Below, one piece after another: positions 44,801 through 55,849 of a stretch of DNA of 64,000 nucleotides. The first letter of the stretch is position 1. Every line of letters starts with the position of its first letter. This DNA comes from Anisus vortex (Eukaryota; Mollusca; Gastropoda; Planorbidae), in contig OX421509.1 in NCBI GenBank assembly GCA_949126835.1, positions 6,994,411 through 7,058,410 of the forward strand, written 5' to 3'. The notes below the pieces were generated by a model that saw only the letters and a list, made by a program, of their open reading frames with translations, searched no databases and was not told the DNA's origin. The translations under genes and the position numbers were made by a program.

Positions 44801-45649
44801 TAGGACAATAAATTTAACTCAATAGCATGACCAAGGCCAAAATCAATATAGAGAAAGTCGCTAACGCTTTTTATATTTAATACAAAATTAACGTGTTTGT
44901 GTTTATAATCCTTTTTATTTGCATTTATAAAAAATACAATTATTACTAAACAATATCTTTTGTTAGTTAAGATGATGATGTAAAATCTGAAAATTGTAAT
45001 TGTATTTTGATCTCAGATTAACCGAGAAGTCATTTCATTTGTTTCAAATGCCAAATTGAAAAATTGCCGAACACTACCGATAAACGGTATATAATATGTA
45101 GAGTAAATTGCCCTACTGCAACCACTTGTCGGCAAAGGCTCATAACTTTTTACTAAGCGAAGGGAAATTAAAAATTTCTGGTTGCTTAGAGGGCACATAG
45201 TTAAATCTCTAACTTTACATTGTTTGGAGCTGTTGTAGCAGACGGCTAGCAAAATATTAGGGAAAAATGGTTGGGTCTATTTAGCCCGGCAAGCAACCAC
45301 ATGCCCACCCCGCAACCAGTGATTAGCCCTAAGCGCAACCACCTGACCTTAGTGCAACCACAAAGGTGCCCTCATTTAAACCAGTTGGGGATATTAAACC
45401 TAGAGATCTCCCACTACATTCACACACTTGCAGACATAACATTAATAATTGGGAAACATATACACACACACCAATAAACAACCAATAAATCTGAGTTTTT
45501 CAGAACTATTTCTGTTAGATTTTTATTATATTATTGCTTTGTTTTAACATAGACTCAAATTAGTCGATAACTAAACCATCAACAACTTCTTTAGTATCTT
45601 GCTCTAAATCTAAATTAATTTGAGTCGAATTGAAGCTTACACCAAGTGA

Positions 45650-46256
45650 ATCACTTTGTGTACCTTGGAAGTGTGGTCAGTGTATCAGGAGGGTCAGACG
45701 AGGACATCGAACGTCGAATAAATTTGTCGCGACAAGCCTTTGCCAACCTGAAAGATGTCTGAAGATCTACATACATCTCTCTCAAAACTAAATTAAGGAT
45801 CTTTAACACAAACATTAAAACGGCCCTACTTTATGGGTCCGAAACATGGCGAACGAAAGAGATAACTAAAAATAGACTCCAGACCTTTGTTAACAGATGC
45901 CTAAGAAATATACTCAAAATAAAATGGTTCGACAAGGTAGAAAACTCCAAGCTGTGGGAGAGGTGTGGACAAAGAACAATAGAACAACAAATCATGGAAA
46001 GGAAGTGGAGATGGATTGGACACACCCTCAGGAAAGATAACAACAACAGAGCTAGACAGGCCCTAGAGTGGAATCCCCAGGGTAAACGGCATAGAGGAAG
46101 ACCCAAGCGAACATGGAGACGAAGCATACTGGATGAAACCGAAAGAACTGGAAAGAGCTGGAAAGATTTAAAGCGACTAGCAAGAGACTGTGAAGAGTGG
46201 CGTGCTTTGACAGAGGCCCTATGTTCTACAAGAAACCCAAAGGACATATGATGATG
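45650..46256 (+). pseudogene. LINE C-terminal region
   Basis: Frames read LKTKLRIFNTNIKTALLYGS, ETWRTKEITKNRLQTFVNRC, then MERKWRWIGHTLRKDNNNRA and WNPQGKRHRGRPKRTWRRSI, the very common tail of a mollusc LINE family, ending in an ATG-repeat tail at 46246-46264. One or two frame changes. It lies inside the TIR element. Confidence 0.82.
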
Positions 46257-46299
46257 ATGATGAATGCTGGTGTTGCCATATAAAGGCCCATATTGAAAA

Positions 46300-46640
46300 A
46301 CCAGTGGTACTGCAAGACGGAAAACTCCAAGCTGTGAAAGATGTGTGGGCAGAGAACAATAGAATAACAAATCCTAGAAAGAAAGTGGAGATGGATTGGA
46401 CACACCGCCAGGAAAAGTAGCAACATCTGAGATAGACATGTCCTATAGGGGAACCTCCAGGGCAAACGGCAAAGATGAAGACATAAGCGCACATAGAGAC
46501 GAAGCATGTTGGATGAAGCTGGACGAACTGGAAAGAGATGGGAAGAAATGAAACGACTGATAAGAGTCCGTAGAGAGTGGAGTGCTTTGACGGAGGCCTT
46601 ATGTTTCACAATGAACCCAAAGGACAAATGATGATGATGA
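46300..46640 (+). pseudogene. Second, tandem copy of the LINE 3' end
   Basis: The last about 330 bp of the preceding fragment are repeated with more changes (KESGDGLDTP-type sequence, RVRREWSALTEALCF, ending NPKDK) and again end in ATGATGATG. This may be a local duplication or two insertions at the same tail. Confidence 0.7.
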
Positions 46641-48205
46641 ATGTTGTTGTCTTTAAAATTGATGCAATGTGATCACGACAAGTGTCTTGTCCGGTAATAG
46701 ATGGAAGTTTCGCTTCTGGCACACACTTCTGTACCCATCGGTCTCAAATCTGGCTATGTGTGTAAACCAACGATACACTCCCATGAACAATACACCTGTG
46801 GACAAACGCTTGGAGGACAGTACAGTACGACCTCGGTGGGGTGGAAGAAATGTGCACTCGTCCGTTTTTAAAAAGATATTTAAAAAATCTATTCTGGCAC
46901 AGGGACTAGCAAATGTGTGACCGGTGCCAACATGTTTATAAAGGCACCACTATGATGGTTTCTAGTGAGACAGGAATGCTGTAGTTTCATGGCTGATGGA
47001 GGCCGATGTGTTGATGCCCTGTCAGGTAGTGTTGTGTCTAATGTCCCATATAGTCCTGTTCGGCAGTACTTTCTGCCAGTTTGTTGGATCCAATAAGTAT
47101 AACCTACTGACTTTGAATGCTTTGGGGGCGAGACAATGCCAAACGTATGCTTGGTGAAAATTTCAGCGTCATTTAGTTTATTGTCAGGTTTCTGCCAATT
47201 TGTTTCATTGTTTGGAAAATGCCCAAATCTAGCAGCTGCAAGATGTGTGTGAATGGGCAGGTAGGTAATATAGTATTATATAGCGTATGTTCTTGTCTTG
47301 ACATATGGTAGCAGCATGGATTGAATTGTGACTTTAATGTCGTCATCGCCTAACAGCAGAATAGGCTTTTCTATCTGTGCTGTTTAGGCACAAATACCTG
47401 CTCAAGGCAATCGGCAATAATGGTCTGATTTCTTCATCCATTAGTGGATTTTGTGAAGGATTGTTTATATAGGCCTACTTCATTTTACATTTAACTTTAT
47501 TAAATGAATGGTTCCCATTAAAATGCTAGCTCACTCCTGCATATCCCGCCCGCCATCTTATAAGGATTCTAGCAAAGCTTTTTGGGCCTTAAAAAACAAA
47601 AAGTCCCAAAGACATTAAAAGATTTCATATTTTAAAACAATGGAATCCGAGCCATTTATTGTAATTAAAACATAGGTCTATATGGACCTATATATTAAAA
47701 ATATCTAGATGTAAATACATGACCGCAATGTATTAACTATAGTCTAAACTAGAAACGTTACTAATATGGTTGCACACAGGGCATACTTCCTTTACAGCAA
47801 CCATTGTGGTTGCCCAGGTGGCAACACACTCTTTAGCTATGCCCGCAACCAGCATGAAATTAGACTTATCTATTACAATTAACACATTTTATAATGAACA
47901 CAGTCTTATTTCACCTTAACATAACCGTATTATAATGTTAAAAACAAATTATTTTAATATTCTAATAATTAATGATATAAAGAAAAACTACCCCAAAATT
48001 TTCACAAAGTGATATTTTTTTTTCGAACATTTTCACGGCAAATATCTCCTTCCAGAATGGCAGGAGATGATCCGAAAGTAAAGAAAACTTAATTGTAGAC
48101 CTAAGGAATCATATTCTGCTATCTTTCTTTTTGATTTAACACATATAACGAGAGTTAGGCCAAGTGGTTGCTCAAAGGACTGGTTGCGAGAGGGGCAATT
48201 TACTC

Positions 48206-48960
48206 TATAGATACTTAGTAATCATGCAAACTGGATAGTTAATGTAATGTTTTAAAAATATACATATAAATTCTTTAGTTATATAATATTTATATAATTT
48301 TCAAATGCGGTTCACCCATTTGATCATTTCAAAGTTAAAAATTGTATACGATGTATTTTTTTTATAAAGGAAAAAAAAAGAAACATATTAGAAAAATTAG
48401 CGCAAAAAAAACGGGTTTATTATCTTCCATTAATTACAAATCGTGTCCACATTTGATTTAATAGTGATGCCAAACAAATTATGTTTTGTAATATAACGAA
48501 TATTGCTAACTATATATTGTTTCTTTATAGAAATCAAACATTAAGGTATTCATTACAATATTTAATTATCAGAGTATAGGATTAAAATAATTTAAGTTAA
48601 ACAGTTGCAATTAAACATTTCATGCATTAGGCCTAATTATTTGTCCATTTAAGAAGTTAATCTTTTAAATATTAATAATTACAGAAATTGCATACTATAG
48701 AGCTATAAATTAAGTATCTTATATTTATTAAATTAATTATACAAATAAACTTGTTTTAGAATTACTTATTTTTATGGTTAATTAAAGAAGATTAGCATAA
48801 AAACTCTTTTAAATGGAATTAGTTGGTATTAATGAGCGGTCAAGAGTAAGTGACCTCTTTGTATGCTGTTAATATTTTTCATGTGCGATAAAATCTGTTC
48901 ACAATTTTAAGTTGAACCAAAAGCTGAAAGTAGAGCGAATGCCTGGCAGTTGAGAAGAGA
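48206..48960. repeat. hAT-derived repeat, paralogue of 32420-32960
   Basis: AGTAATCATGCAAACTGGATAG and AATATACATATAAATTCTTT match the 3' internal part of the hAT at 29753-33441, extending about 550 bp. The TIR element at 45101 appears to have landed in this repeat. 48960-49554 is AT-rich intron without features. Confidence 0.7.
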
Positions 48961-49554
48961 AGATGACTTTTCTAAGTAGCTTTCTTCCAGATTTTTTCCG
49001 CAAATGGGCACATTTGGATGCCTTTTTTTTAATCTTTAAAAATCAACTTGCTGCATTTTAAAATCGCCAATATCCCTTCTTAAAAAAAAGACCTAATCTA
49101 CATTTATGATAGGCCTATTTGTAGTAAGATCAAACCAGTTAGGCTTTATGTGGTATGAAAAAATTAGTCCATCAATTTAAAAGTCATGCCTTTGATTAGA
49201 AAACTCAGCTTTGAGTGCTTCGATGTACTTTTGAAAAAGCCCAACTATCTATTTTAATATATGCCTTAATATAGTGATGTACATTTAGTTAAATGTTTTG
49301 AACTTGATTTGATTTCACGGCAAGATGTGTCCCATTTAAATGCAAATCCATTCCAATAGTTGTTTTATATGCATGTTCATTTCACTGAAATGGGCAAGGT
49401 GCAGGCCACACAATTCCTTAGTAGGCATTGGCCGTATTTGGTCCGTATTGGGTTGATACTTTACTTTTAGTACTTTGAGTTTAATAACTAATCAATAAAT
49501 AAGAAATTCTGCATTTGGTGAATTTTGGTGAATTTCTTGAATTGTCTATTTCAG

Positions 49555-49676
49555 CTCAACCAGACAGTTTGTGGGGTACTCAGGACTGCGTCAGGTTTCG
49601 GTCATCTAATGTAAGCCTCGATGATGACTTCTGTTTCTGGGATTATAGATATATTTGTGAAAAAACTTTTTTCTAA
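49555..49676 (+). CDS. CTL-B terminal exon: end of the lectin domain, QPD type
   Basis: After GAATTGTCTATTTCAG, 122 nt encode QPDSLWGTQDCVRFRSS, SLDDDFC and YICEKTFF, then TAA. QPD and the final cysteines match CTL-A, but only 21 of 39 aligned residues are identical, far fewer than in the preceding exon. An N-x-S sequon (NVS) lies in the loop. There is no membrane segment, so the product is secreted. Confidence 0.9.
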
Positions 49677-49835
49677 TCTTGTTTGAAATGTGATATAACA
49701 CACGAACACACAACACACATAAAGGGATAGAGTCTAAAAGTGCGCTTATATTTAAACATTACATTATATGAATGTGTATGTATGTCTAACTGTCCAACTG
49801 TTTATCTTTTACTCTGTCTCTCTTTATCTATGTAT

Positions 49836-49858
49836 ATATATATATATCTATCTATCTA

Positions 49859-49928
<70 letters not shown>

Positions 49929-49930
49929 GG

Positions 49931-49970
<40 letters not shown>

Positions 49971-49972
49971 GG

Positions 49973-50014
<42 letters not shown>
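49836..50014. repeat. (TA)n microsatellite with TTTAGGCC interruptions
   Basis: Almost pure TA for about 150 bp, broken twice by TTTAGGCCTA. Open frames here are artefacts. Confidence 0.97.
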
Positions 50015-50020
<6 letters not shown>

Positions 50021-50345
50021 GCTTCCATTAGTCTCGCGAGACGACGGAGTTTAGTGTGCCCTTGGGGAATGTGCGCTCCTGGCCTTGCAGCTTCTGCTGT
50101 GGCTGTACAAGACCACACGCGAGTGACAGTCTTTGTTGCACGTCTGGCACAAGAAGGCAGAATTGGTCGTAGTCTGGTCTCTTCCCTTCCTTCTGGTGCG
50201 CTTTTCGTCAACGAGCCGTTGCAGGTTTTATACTCCTGTTTCCAGCCCGGAGGTTAGCGCTTGTCTCCAGCTGGACCTGTCTTTGGCAAGTTCCTCCCAG
50301 CTGTTTGTGTCGATGGCCCTCTTGCAGTCATCCTTGTATATACAT
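50015..50345 (-). pseudogene. LINE 3' end fragment, minus
   Basis: On minus: [37 protein letters not shown], preceded by [18 protein letters not shown] sequence. This is a recurring tail of a non-LTR element next to the TA repeat. 50346-51793 is AT-rich with no gene; a hAT-like start (CAGGGGTGAACAACGGGCGG) occurs at 51685. Confidence 0.55.
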
Positions 50346-51793
50346 GTCTGTGTGTATGTATTTGTGTGTTTTTTGTATATGTAAATATGTGACATACTAT
50401 TAAAGAAACTGTATTGAATGGCAGCACGTTAGTGTATACCTAATAGTATAGAGCTATTTCAGTCAGTTATTACTAAAAGTAGTACAACGAAGTAGGCCTA
50501 CTTAGAATTAACTTCAATGTGATTCATTTTTTTTTTCATATGATTATTTGAAGAATGAATTCTTTTATTTTGATGAACGCTTTAAACAGTATACAACTCT
50601 TGGGCTCTGATTGAAACCATTCTCTTTGGCTTTAAAAAGTTTAAATGAAGGACAATGAATTGTGTAGGCCTCTATATAGTACACGATGAGAACAACAACT
50701 GATAATGTTTTATTATTATTATTCTTTATTTAAATAGGCCATTTTAGCAATAGTAATTTTTTACCATTAATATATATATTCATTATTATTTTCACGATAA
50801 ATATTTTTTTCTTAAAACTGTAAATCTGTTCTCTTTAAAAGTTTTTAATTGTAAAGAAAGTATCATGAGAATTACCAATCTGCGTTTTGAGATACCGAAT
50901 TTCTTAAAATATGACTTAGTGAGTTTGCAAAATAAGACAGTCTTTTCATAAAAATTGGCAGATCATCATAGATTTGGGATAGTTTTTGTCAGAACCCTCT
51001 TCTTTTCTATCATATATGAAGAAATCCAAACCTGTGGGGGGCTGTGTTACATCATTATATAGTTTAGTAAATGCACATCGTCAAAGAATCTATTTTAAGA
51101 TATGAAATGAAAAAATTTCATTAATTAAAAAAATATTGATCTATATTTTAATATTGAGGTTTAATATAAAGAGATTAACATTATGAATATACATGAATTA
51201 TTACAATAAAGATGAGTTCTATGAATACATACTACGATTTACTATTTGTTTTTATGTTCTCTTTTTGGTATTTAGTTTTTAATTCTGGACTTATAAACGA
51301 GAGCGTTCACTCGTTTTCTTTATCACGGTGTACGAGACGATTGCTGGCATGCACATTTAGTATTGATTTCCTCAACTAATGTCAGGTGCACTTAATATTA
51401 CTTTAATATGGTGTTCTCAAGTTATAGTGCATACAATATTGTTTAGCAAGCAAGTATTGACCTTCCGCATGTACATTTGAACATTCTAGTAGATATAATC
51501 TCAAATTGTGTGTTAACCCTTCCCGTACCGACCTACTTCTATCTATGCTGCTTTCAGTTCTGCTATATACGCGCCCGGGACTGTAAGGGTTAAATTGTCC
51601 ATCAAAGTGGGCGATAATGAGATCTTAGGAAATGAAAGACATAGGCTCATACCATGGTTCGGGACAAATCTAAAAGTCTAGGTCAGGGGTGAACAACGGG
51701 CGGCCTGTGGGCCACAATACGACTAGCCAAGACACTTGGACCTTACTTATGTATGCATATTAGTTTGTTGTAACTGCATACATTTTCTAGCAG

Positions 51794-51866
51794 GTGAACC
51801 AGATAATAGTGATGAGAACTCTACGGCGTTTGATATAAATTCTAAGTTATCGAACGCCTGATTTTG
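51794..51866 (+). pseudogene. CTL-C terminal exon, first part (EPD type)
   Basis: The acceptor CATTTTCTAGCAG is followed in the same phase as the CTL-A and CTL-B last exons by GEPDNSDENSTAFDINSKL, then SNA and TGA TTT TG. EPD stands where CTL-A and CTL-B have QPD. The continuation LSNA-stop-F(C) aligns with LDDDFC, with one nonsense codon. It is cut at TTTTG by a SINE and resumes after it. Confidence 0.6.
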
Positions 51867-52055
51867 GCGGACCAAATTGATCCATGGGGCCGGTGAAGCA
51901 GCGTTTACCAGTTTCTGTGGTCATGGCATACTAAGGGATTGTGTGGCCAGTACACTACACTATAACTACATCATAGGTCGACTGAGAGACATCCTCCAGA
52001 CCCGGGAACAAATACCAGCTTTCACCAGGATTCTAACCAAGGACTATCGTGCCCG
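51867..52055 (-). mobile_element. SINE inserted in the CTL-C exon, reverse
   Basis: GCGGACCAAATTGATCC, GGCCGGTGAAGCAGCG, GGCATACTAAGGGATTGTG and ACATCCTCCAGACCCGGGAA match the SINE at 3590-3855. The middle is shortened and the damaged B box GGATTCTAACC is at the right. Confidence 0.75.
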
Positions 52056-52060
52056 TGAAT

Positions 52061-52620
52061 GAGTCAGACTATTTGTGAATGAGTCAGACTATTTGTGAAT
52101 GAGTCAGACTATTTGTGAATGAGTCAGACTATTTGTGAATAAGTCAGACTATTTGTGAATGAGTCAGACTATTTGTGAATGAGTCAGACTATTTGTGAAT
52201 GAGTCAGACTATTTGTGAATGAGTCAGACTATTTGTGAATGAGTCAGACTATTTGTGAATGAGTCAGACTATTTGTGAATGAGTCAGACTATTTGTGAAT
52301 GAGTCAGACTATTTGTGAATGAGTCAGACTATTTGTGAATGAGTCAGACTATTTGTGAATGAGTCAGACTATTTGTGAATGAGTCAGACTATTTGTGAAT
52401 GAGTCAGACTATTTGTGAATGAGTCAGACTATTTGTGAATGAGTCAGACTATTTCTGAATGAGTCAGACTTTTTGTGAATGAGTCAGACTATTTGTGAAT
52501 GAGTCAGACTATTTGTGAATGAGTCAGACTATTTGTGAATGAGTCGGACTATTTGTGAATGAGTCAGGCTATTTGTGAATGAGTCAGACTATTTGTGAAT
52601 GAGTCAGACTATTTGTGAAA
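52061..52620. repeat. Minisatellite: 28 copies of a 20-bp unit, from a lectin exon
   Basis: The unit is GAGTCAGACTATTTGTGAAT, kept in perfect 20-bp register with only about six substitutions. 26 copies contain TGAGTCA. The last unit runs straight into GAAAAAAACTTTCTATAA, which aligns with the end of the CTL-A and CTL-B terminal exons. The unit itself corresponds to the stretch between their last two cysteine codons, TGT...TGTGAA. Confidence 0.95.
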
Positions 52621-52627
52621 AAAACTT
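52604..52627 (+). pseudogene. CTL-C terminal exon, end
   Basis: TTTGTGAAAAAAACTTTCTA then TAA aligns with TATCTGTGAAAAACCTTTCT of CTL-A and the CEKTFF-stop end of CTL-B. It gives CEKNFL-stop in the matching frame. Separated from the exon start by the SINE and minisatellite, it confirms that a lectin exon was here. Confidence 0.6.
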
Positions 52628-52689
52628 TCTATAATTTCCCTTAATTAACAAAGCTTTAAAAAGACAACAAATATTTCCTTTGTAATGTG

Positions 52690-52930
52690 TCAATGTTTTA
52701 TTTGTATAAACGTTTAAGTAAAATATATCTATGATCTTATCTTATATATTACAGACGCTCCTTCTATAAAGAATTTTATTGCGTCCTATGCTCATACGCG
52801 GTTTGAGTCTAGTCATGCATTTCTATTAGTCTTTTTAATGGTGTTAAGTTACTGGTTTCTCTGGTTTGTTCATGCAACCCATACCATGCCCGGATGCCAC
52901 TCGGGAAGAAAGAGTACTTATAACTTATAT
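52690..52930 (-). pseudogene. LINE tail fragment, reverse
   Basis: CTTATATATTACAGACGCTCC is the complement of the LINE tail near 26565-26590, and GAACCCATACCATGCCCGGATGCCAC reversed resembles its GIRAWNG region. Worn. 52930-53170 has no feature. Confidence 0.45.
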
Positions 52931-53169
52931 GCATATGCTCTCGCATAATGGAGTCAGATTTTTGTTCTTATGTTTATCTGGGCATCGGAACAGATTGGGT
53001 TGTATTTTTAAATTAAAATTTAATACCATATGTATTATTACTACTTTACTCTTTATACTTCTGTTGTCTAGTAACTCTTGTAGATTCGTTAATGATATTT
53101 TTCTTGTATAGATGTTGTACATATAATACCAGTATCATTAGAGAAACGGGCATACTTATGTATGCTCGA

Positions 53170-53700
53170 CAAAGAGAAGAGCTACTTTTTTGCCCGACAA
53201 AAAGATGTGCTAAATGTTTTATATCTGATAAAATGTCGTGCATAATATATTTGTCTGACAGAGTATGTATATATCAGACAAAGAGATGTGCTAAAAGTTT
53301 ATGCCAGACAAAGAGACGTACTAAATGTTTATGCCAGACAAAGAGATGTGCTAAATGTTTATGACAGACAAAGAGACGTACTAAATGTTTATGTCAGGCA
53401 AAGAGATGTGCTAAATGTTTATGCCAGACAAAGAGATGTGCTAAATGTTTATGCCAAAGAGATGTGCTAAATGTTTATGCCAGACAAAGAGATGTACTAA
53501 ATGTGTATGCCAGACAAAAAGATGTACTAAATGTTTCAAAAAATGTGCTTAATGTTTATGCCAGAGAAAGAGATGTGCTATATGTTTATGTTATTTGGAG
53601 ATGTGCTAAATGTTTTATGCTAAACAAAGTTATGTGCTAAATGTTTTATGCCAGACAAAAAGATTTGCTAAACGTGTATGCCAGCAAGAAGCCTTTTTTT
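53170..53700. repeat. Degenerate minisatellite, about 30-bp unit
   Basis: The unit contains GCCAGACAAAGAGATGTGCT and AAATGTTTAT. Fifteen or so copies vary by substitutions and short deletions, regular from 53280 to 53460. As 30 is a multiple of three, the array is open in two plus frames (VYARQRDVLN and KRCAKCLCQT repeats). No promoter or start context supports a protein. Confidence 0.9.
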
Positions 53701-54880
53701 TTTGTTCACTCAAGAGATATGTACTAGGAAAAGTGTTGTTGCAACTTAAAAGTCCTGAAAAAATTCGTTGAATTATTAATAGTATTTTAAAAATCACATA
53801 TTTATCAATTATTAATGTGTCACGCTGCATTACCTCTCGAGAAACGCCTGGTCATTCAACCAGTGTATTCTATATATCATTCATAAAAAAAAAACTATTT
53901 ACATCAGCCTCGTGTTTGTTTCTTTTTCATTTATTTTTGTTTTAAATGCATACATTAAACGAATTTTTATAATTGTTTTTTTAACTTTTAACAGATCATA
54001 GACCGTTGATTTGTTTTTAAATATTATTTTACAGAGGAAAAAAAAACCAAGAACAAGAAAAATTTTCATTACAAAAAAAATCTGACAACTGAAATGTACA
54101 TGCAGTGCAAAAACAAATGTGCGGTTTAAATTTTTAATGATGCACTGAAGTTCATTTTAAATGAGTCCGATTGGAAACAATGTTTGTTGTTGCATGGCTT
54201 AACACGTTACAATACTGCCGAATGTCGGTGAAATTTAAATTTCTGAAGTACATTGGTACAGACAATATAGAGGCAAAAGACGCCATTATTGGTTTGTTGT
54301 AGGCTCATCACGTGACCAAAATGCTATCACTAAGGACTTGTGAATAAAGCCCATTAGGCGTGACCGTTTCCAATGGAAGAGATCACAACTTCCGGTTCTA
54401 TTTTTAAATTAGTAAACAAAAACACATGCTTTTGCTGGTGTTTGACAATTGATTTCAACCTCGACGGCCAGTTCTAGTCTTTTAGAATTATACAAAGCAT
54501 ACAAGATTAGTTATGAGGAATCCGTTTTTAACTTCAAAAGTGAGTATGCGATATTTAATACTCAAGTGTTAGTCGCGTAAGGTTAAATTTATCTGTGTTT
54601 ACAAAATAAATTAGTCAAGAGTTGCGTTTTTTGGTTATTAAAAAACCAAATGCGTAGATTCATAAAAACAAAAATGATTTTTTTTTTCCATTAAGCAATA
54701 AGTTTGATATTATAAAAAGGTGAAATTTCACTTCTGACTTTGACAATGCATCGTTTTTTTTTGGCAACAGCTTTTGGTACAATCAGTAACACGTTTTTTG
54801 ATTTAAATGATCGAATAAGACCGGAAATGTCTTTCGTTGCGACATTTTATACATGCATATTTGTTAAGACTTTTCAATAG
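53701..54880. other. No gene seen
   Basis: AT-rich sequence with only short frames and poly-A/T runs. There is no recognisable repeat or exon. Confidence 0.5.
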
Positions 54881-54883
54881 ACG

Positions 54884-55420
54884 AGGAGCTGACAACCTGT
54901 TCATAATGTTGTGCCAGAGTAGGATTTCTAATTCATTCAGTGTGCCAATAGCCTATGAGCCACCCTGCTTTGACACTATATTTCTAGTAGAAGAGAATTG
55001 ACTTTTTGGGAGTCTACCGTGTGACTAGGATTTTGTCCCGGGTCTGGAGGGTGTCCTGAGTCGACCGAGATTTGATACAGGACCTTAGTTAGGGTTAGGT
55101 AAAGACAGATGTGCATTGTGCTGGCGACGCAATCATCTAGTATCATCGGCTCTATGTTCAAATGGGTCCAAATAGTACTTTACTTCACAGCGTGACATTG
55201 AAAATCGTGTGCTAAGTGTGGCTGTGACATAGCGTTCAAGTTTCAGTAGCCACATCATACGATAGGTTTAAGCGACCAAAGAAAGCCAGGTACCCATCAG
55301 ATCTGGGTAAACTCGCGGACACCCTCCAGACCGGGGAAAATAATCCTAGCCCTTATCGGGATTCGAACCCAAGACTTACATTACTCCCCTCTAACGCACT
55401 ACCACCCATTTATTGTGTGG
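54884..55420. mobile_element. MITE fragment and two SINE fragments
   Basis: GAGCTGACAACCTGTTC and CAGTGTGCCAATAGCCTATG resemble the MITE remnants at 44430-44760. 55020-55190 is forward SINE sequence (CCCGGGTCTGGAGGGTGTCC), and 55215-55415 a reverse copy with GGATTCGAACCCAAGACTT. 55420-55790 shows nothing else. Confidence 0.6.
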
Positions 55421-55849
55421 TATTTGATTGATATTTTAATTTATATTTCATACCATGACTATGTAATGTTAAGTTTATTATTTATTTTTCTGGCAGGAGA
55501 TTTAAAAATCCATGTGTTTCATTTAAACTTTGTAACTGTTCAATATCTCTCTGACAAAGAAATAATATATTGGTCTACCAGTATCTTAATCTTATGATTT
55601 TAAAATCGTTATTTTGGATTTTCTTAAATTTTAAACTACATGTATGTCATTGCGCTAATATTATTTGATTTGTCTCATTTAATGCCTTATAGTTTTGAAC
55701 GTCTAGATGCAAACTTTACATCTAATTCCGTAAAATATAGTGTGTGTGTGTTTTCTTACTCTGTACTAGTGTAGCAATTGTCTCAAATCCGCAGTCGGAA
55801 AATACAGTAGCTGCGATAAGAATTTTGCTACTGCCCTCGAAACTGTAAA

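Larger units (their letters stand above)
45101..48205. mobile_element. 3.1-kb DNA element with TIRs and subterminal GCAACCA repeats
   Basis: GAGTAAATTGCCC at the left and GGGCAATTTACTC at the right are perfect inverted repeats, each next to TA (45099-45100; 48206-48207), suggesting a TA duplication. Inside both ends the word GCAACCA(C/G) recurs: about 45118, 45294, 45311, 45338 and 45354 at the left, and 47768, 47805, 47816, 47849, 48170 and 48183, mostly inverted, at the right. No transposase was recognised. LINE fragments occupy the middle, and 46930-47750 is unrecognised. The superfamily is unknown. Confidence 0.75.

Noticed and set aside
45994..46251. Stand-alone 85-residue basic protein
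   Set aside because: KRHRGRPKRTWRR-type sequence is the usual C-terminal tail of a LINE, here continuous with upstream reverse-transcriptase remnants.
49740..50211. Long Ile/Tyr-repeat reading frames on both strands
   Set aside because: They are translations of a (TA)n microsatellite.
53288..53470. Protein of repeated VYARQRDVLN decapeptides
   Set aside because: It is the translation of a degenerate 30-bp minisatellite, with no promoter, start context or splice sites, and a second frame is equally open.
55415..55597. Possible signal-peptide exon (MLSLLFIFLAG) for CTL-D
   Set aside because: The hydrophobic stretch has no GT donor in phase 1, and the downstream peptide lacks PAN-like cysteines.
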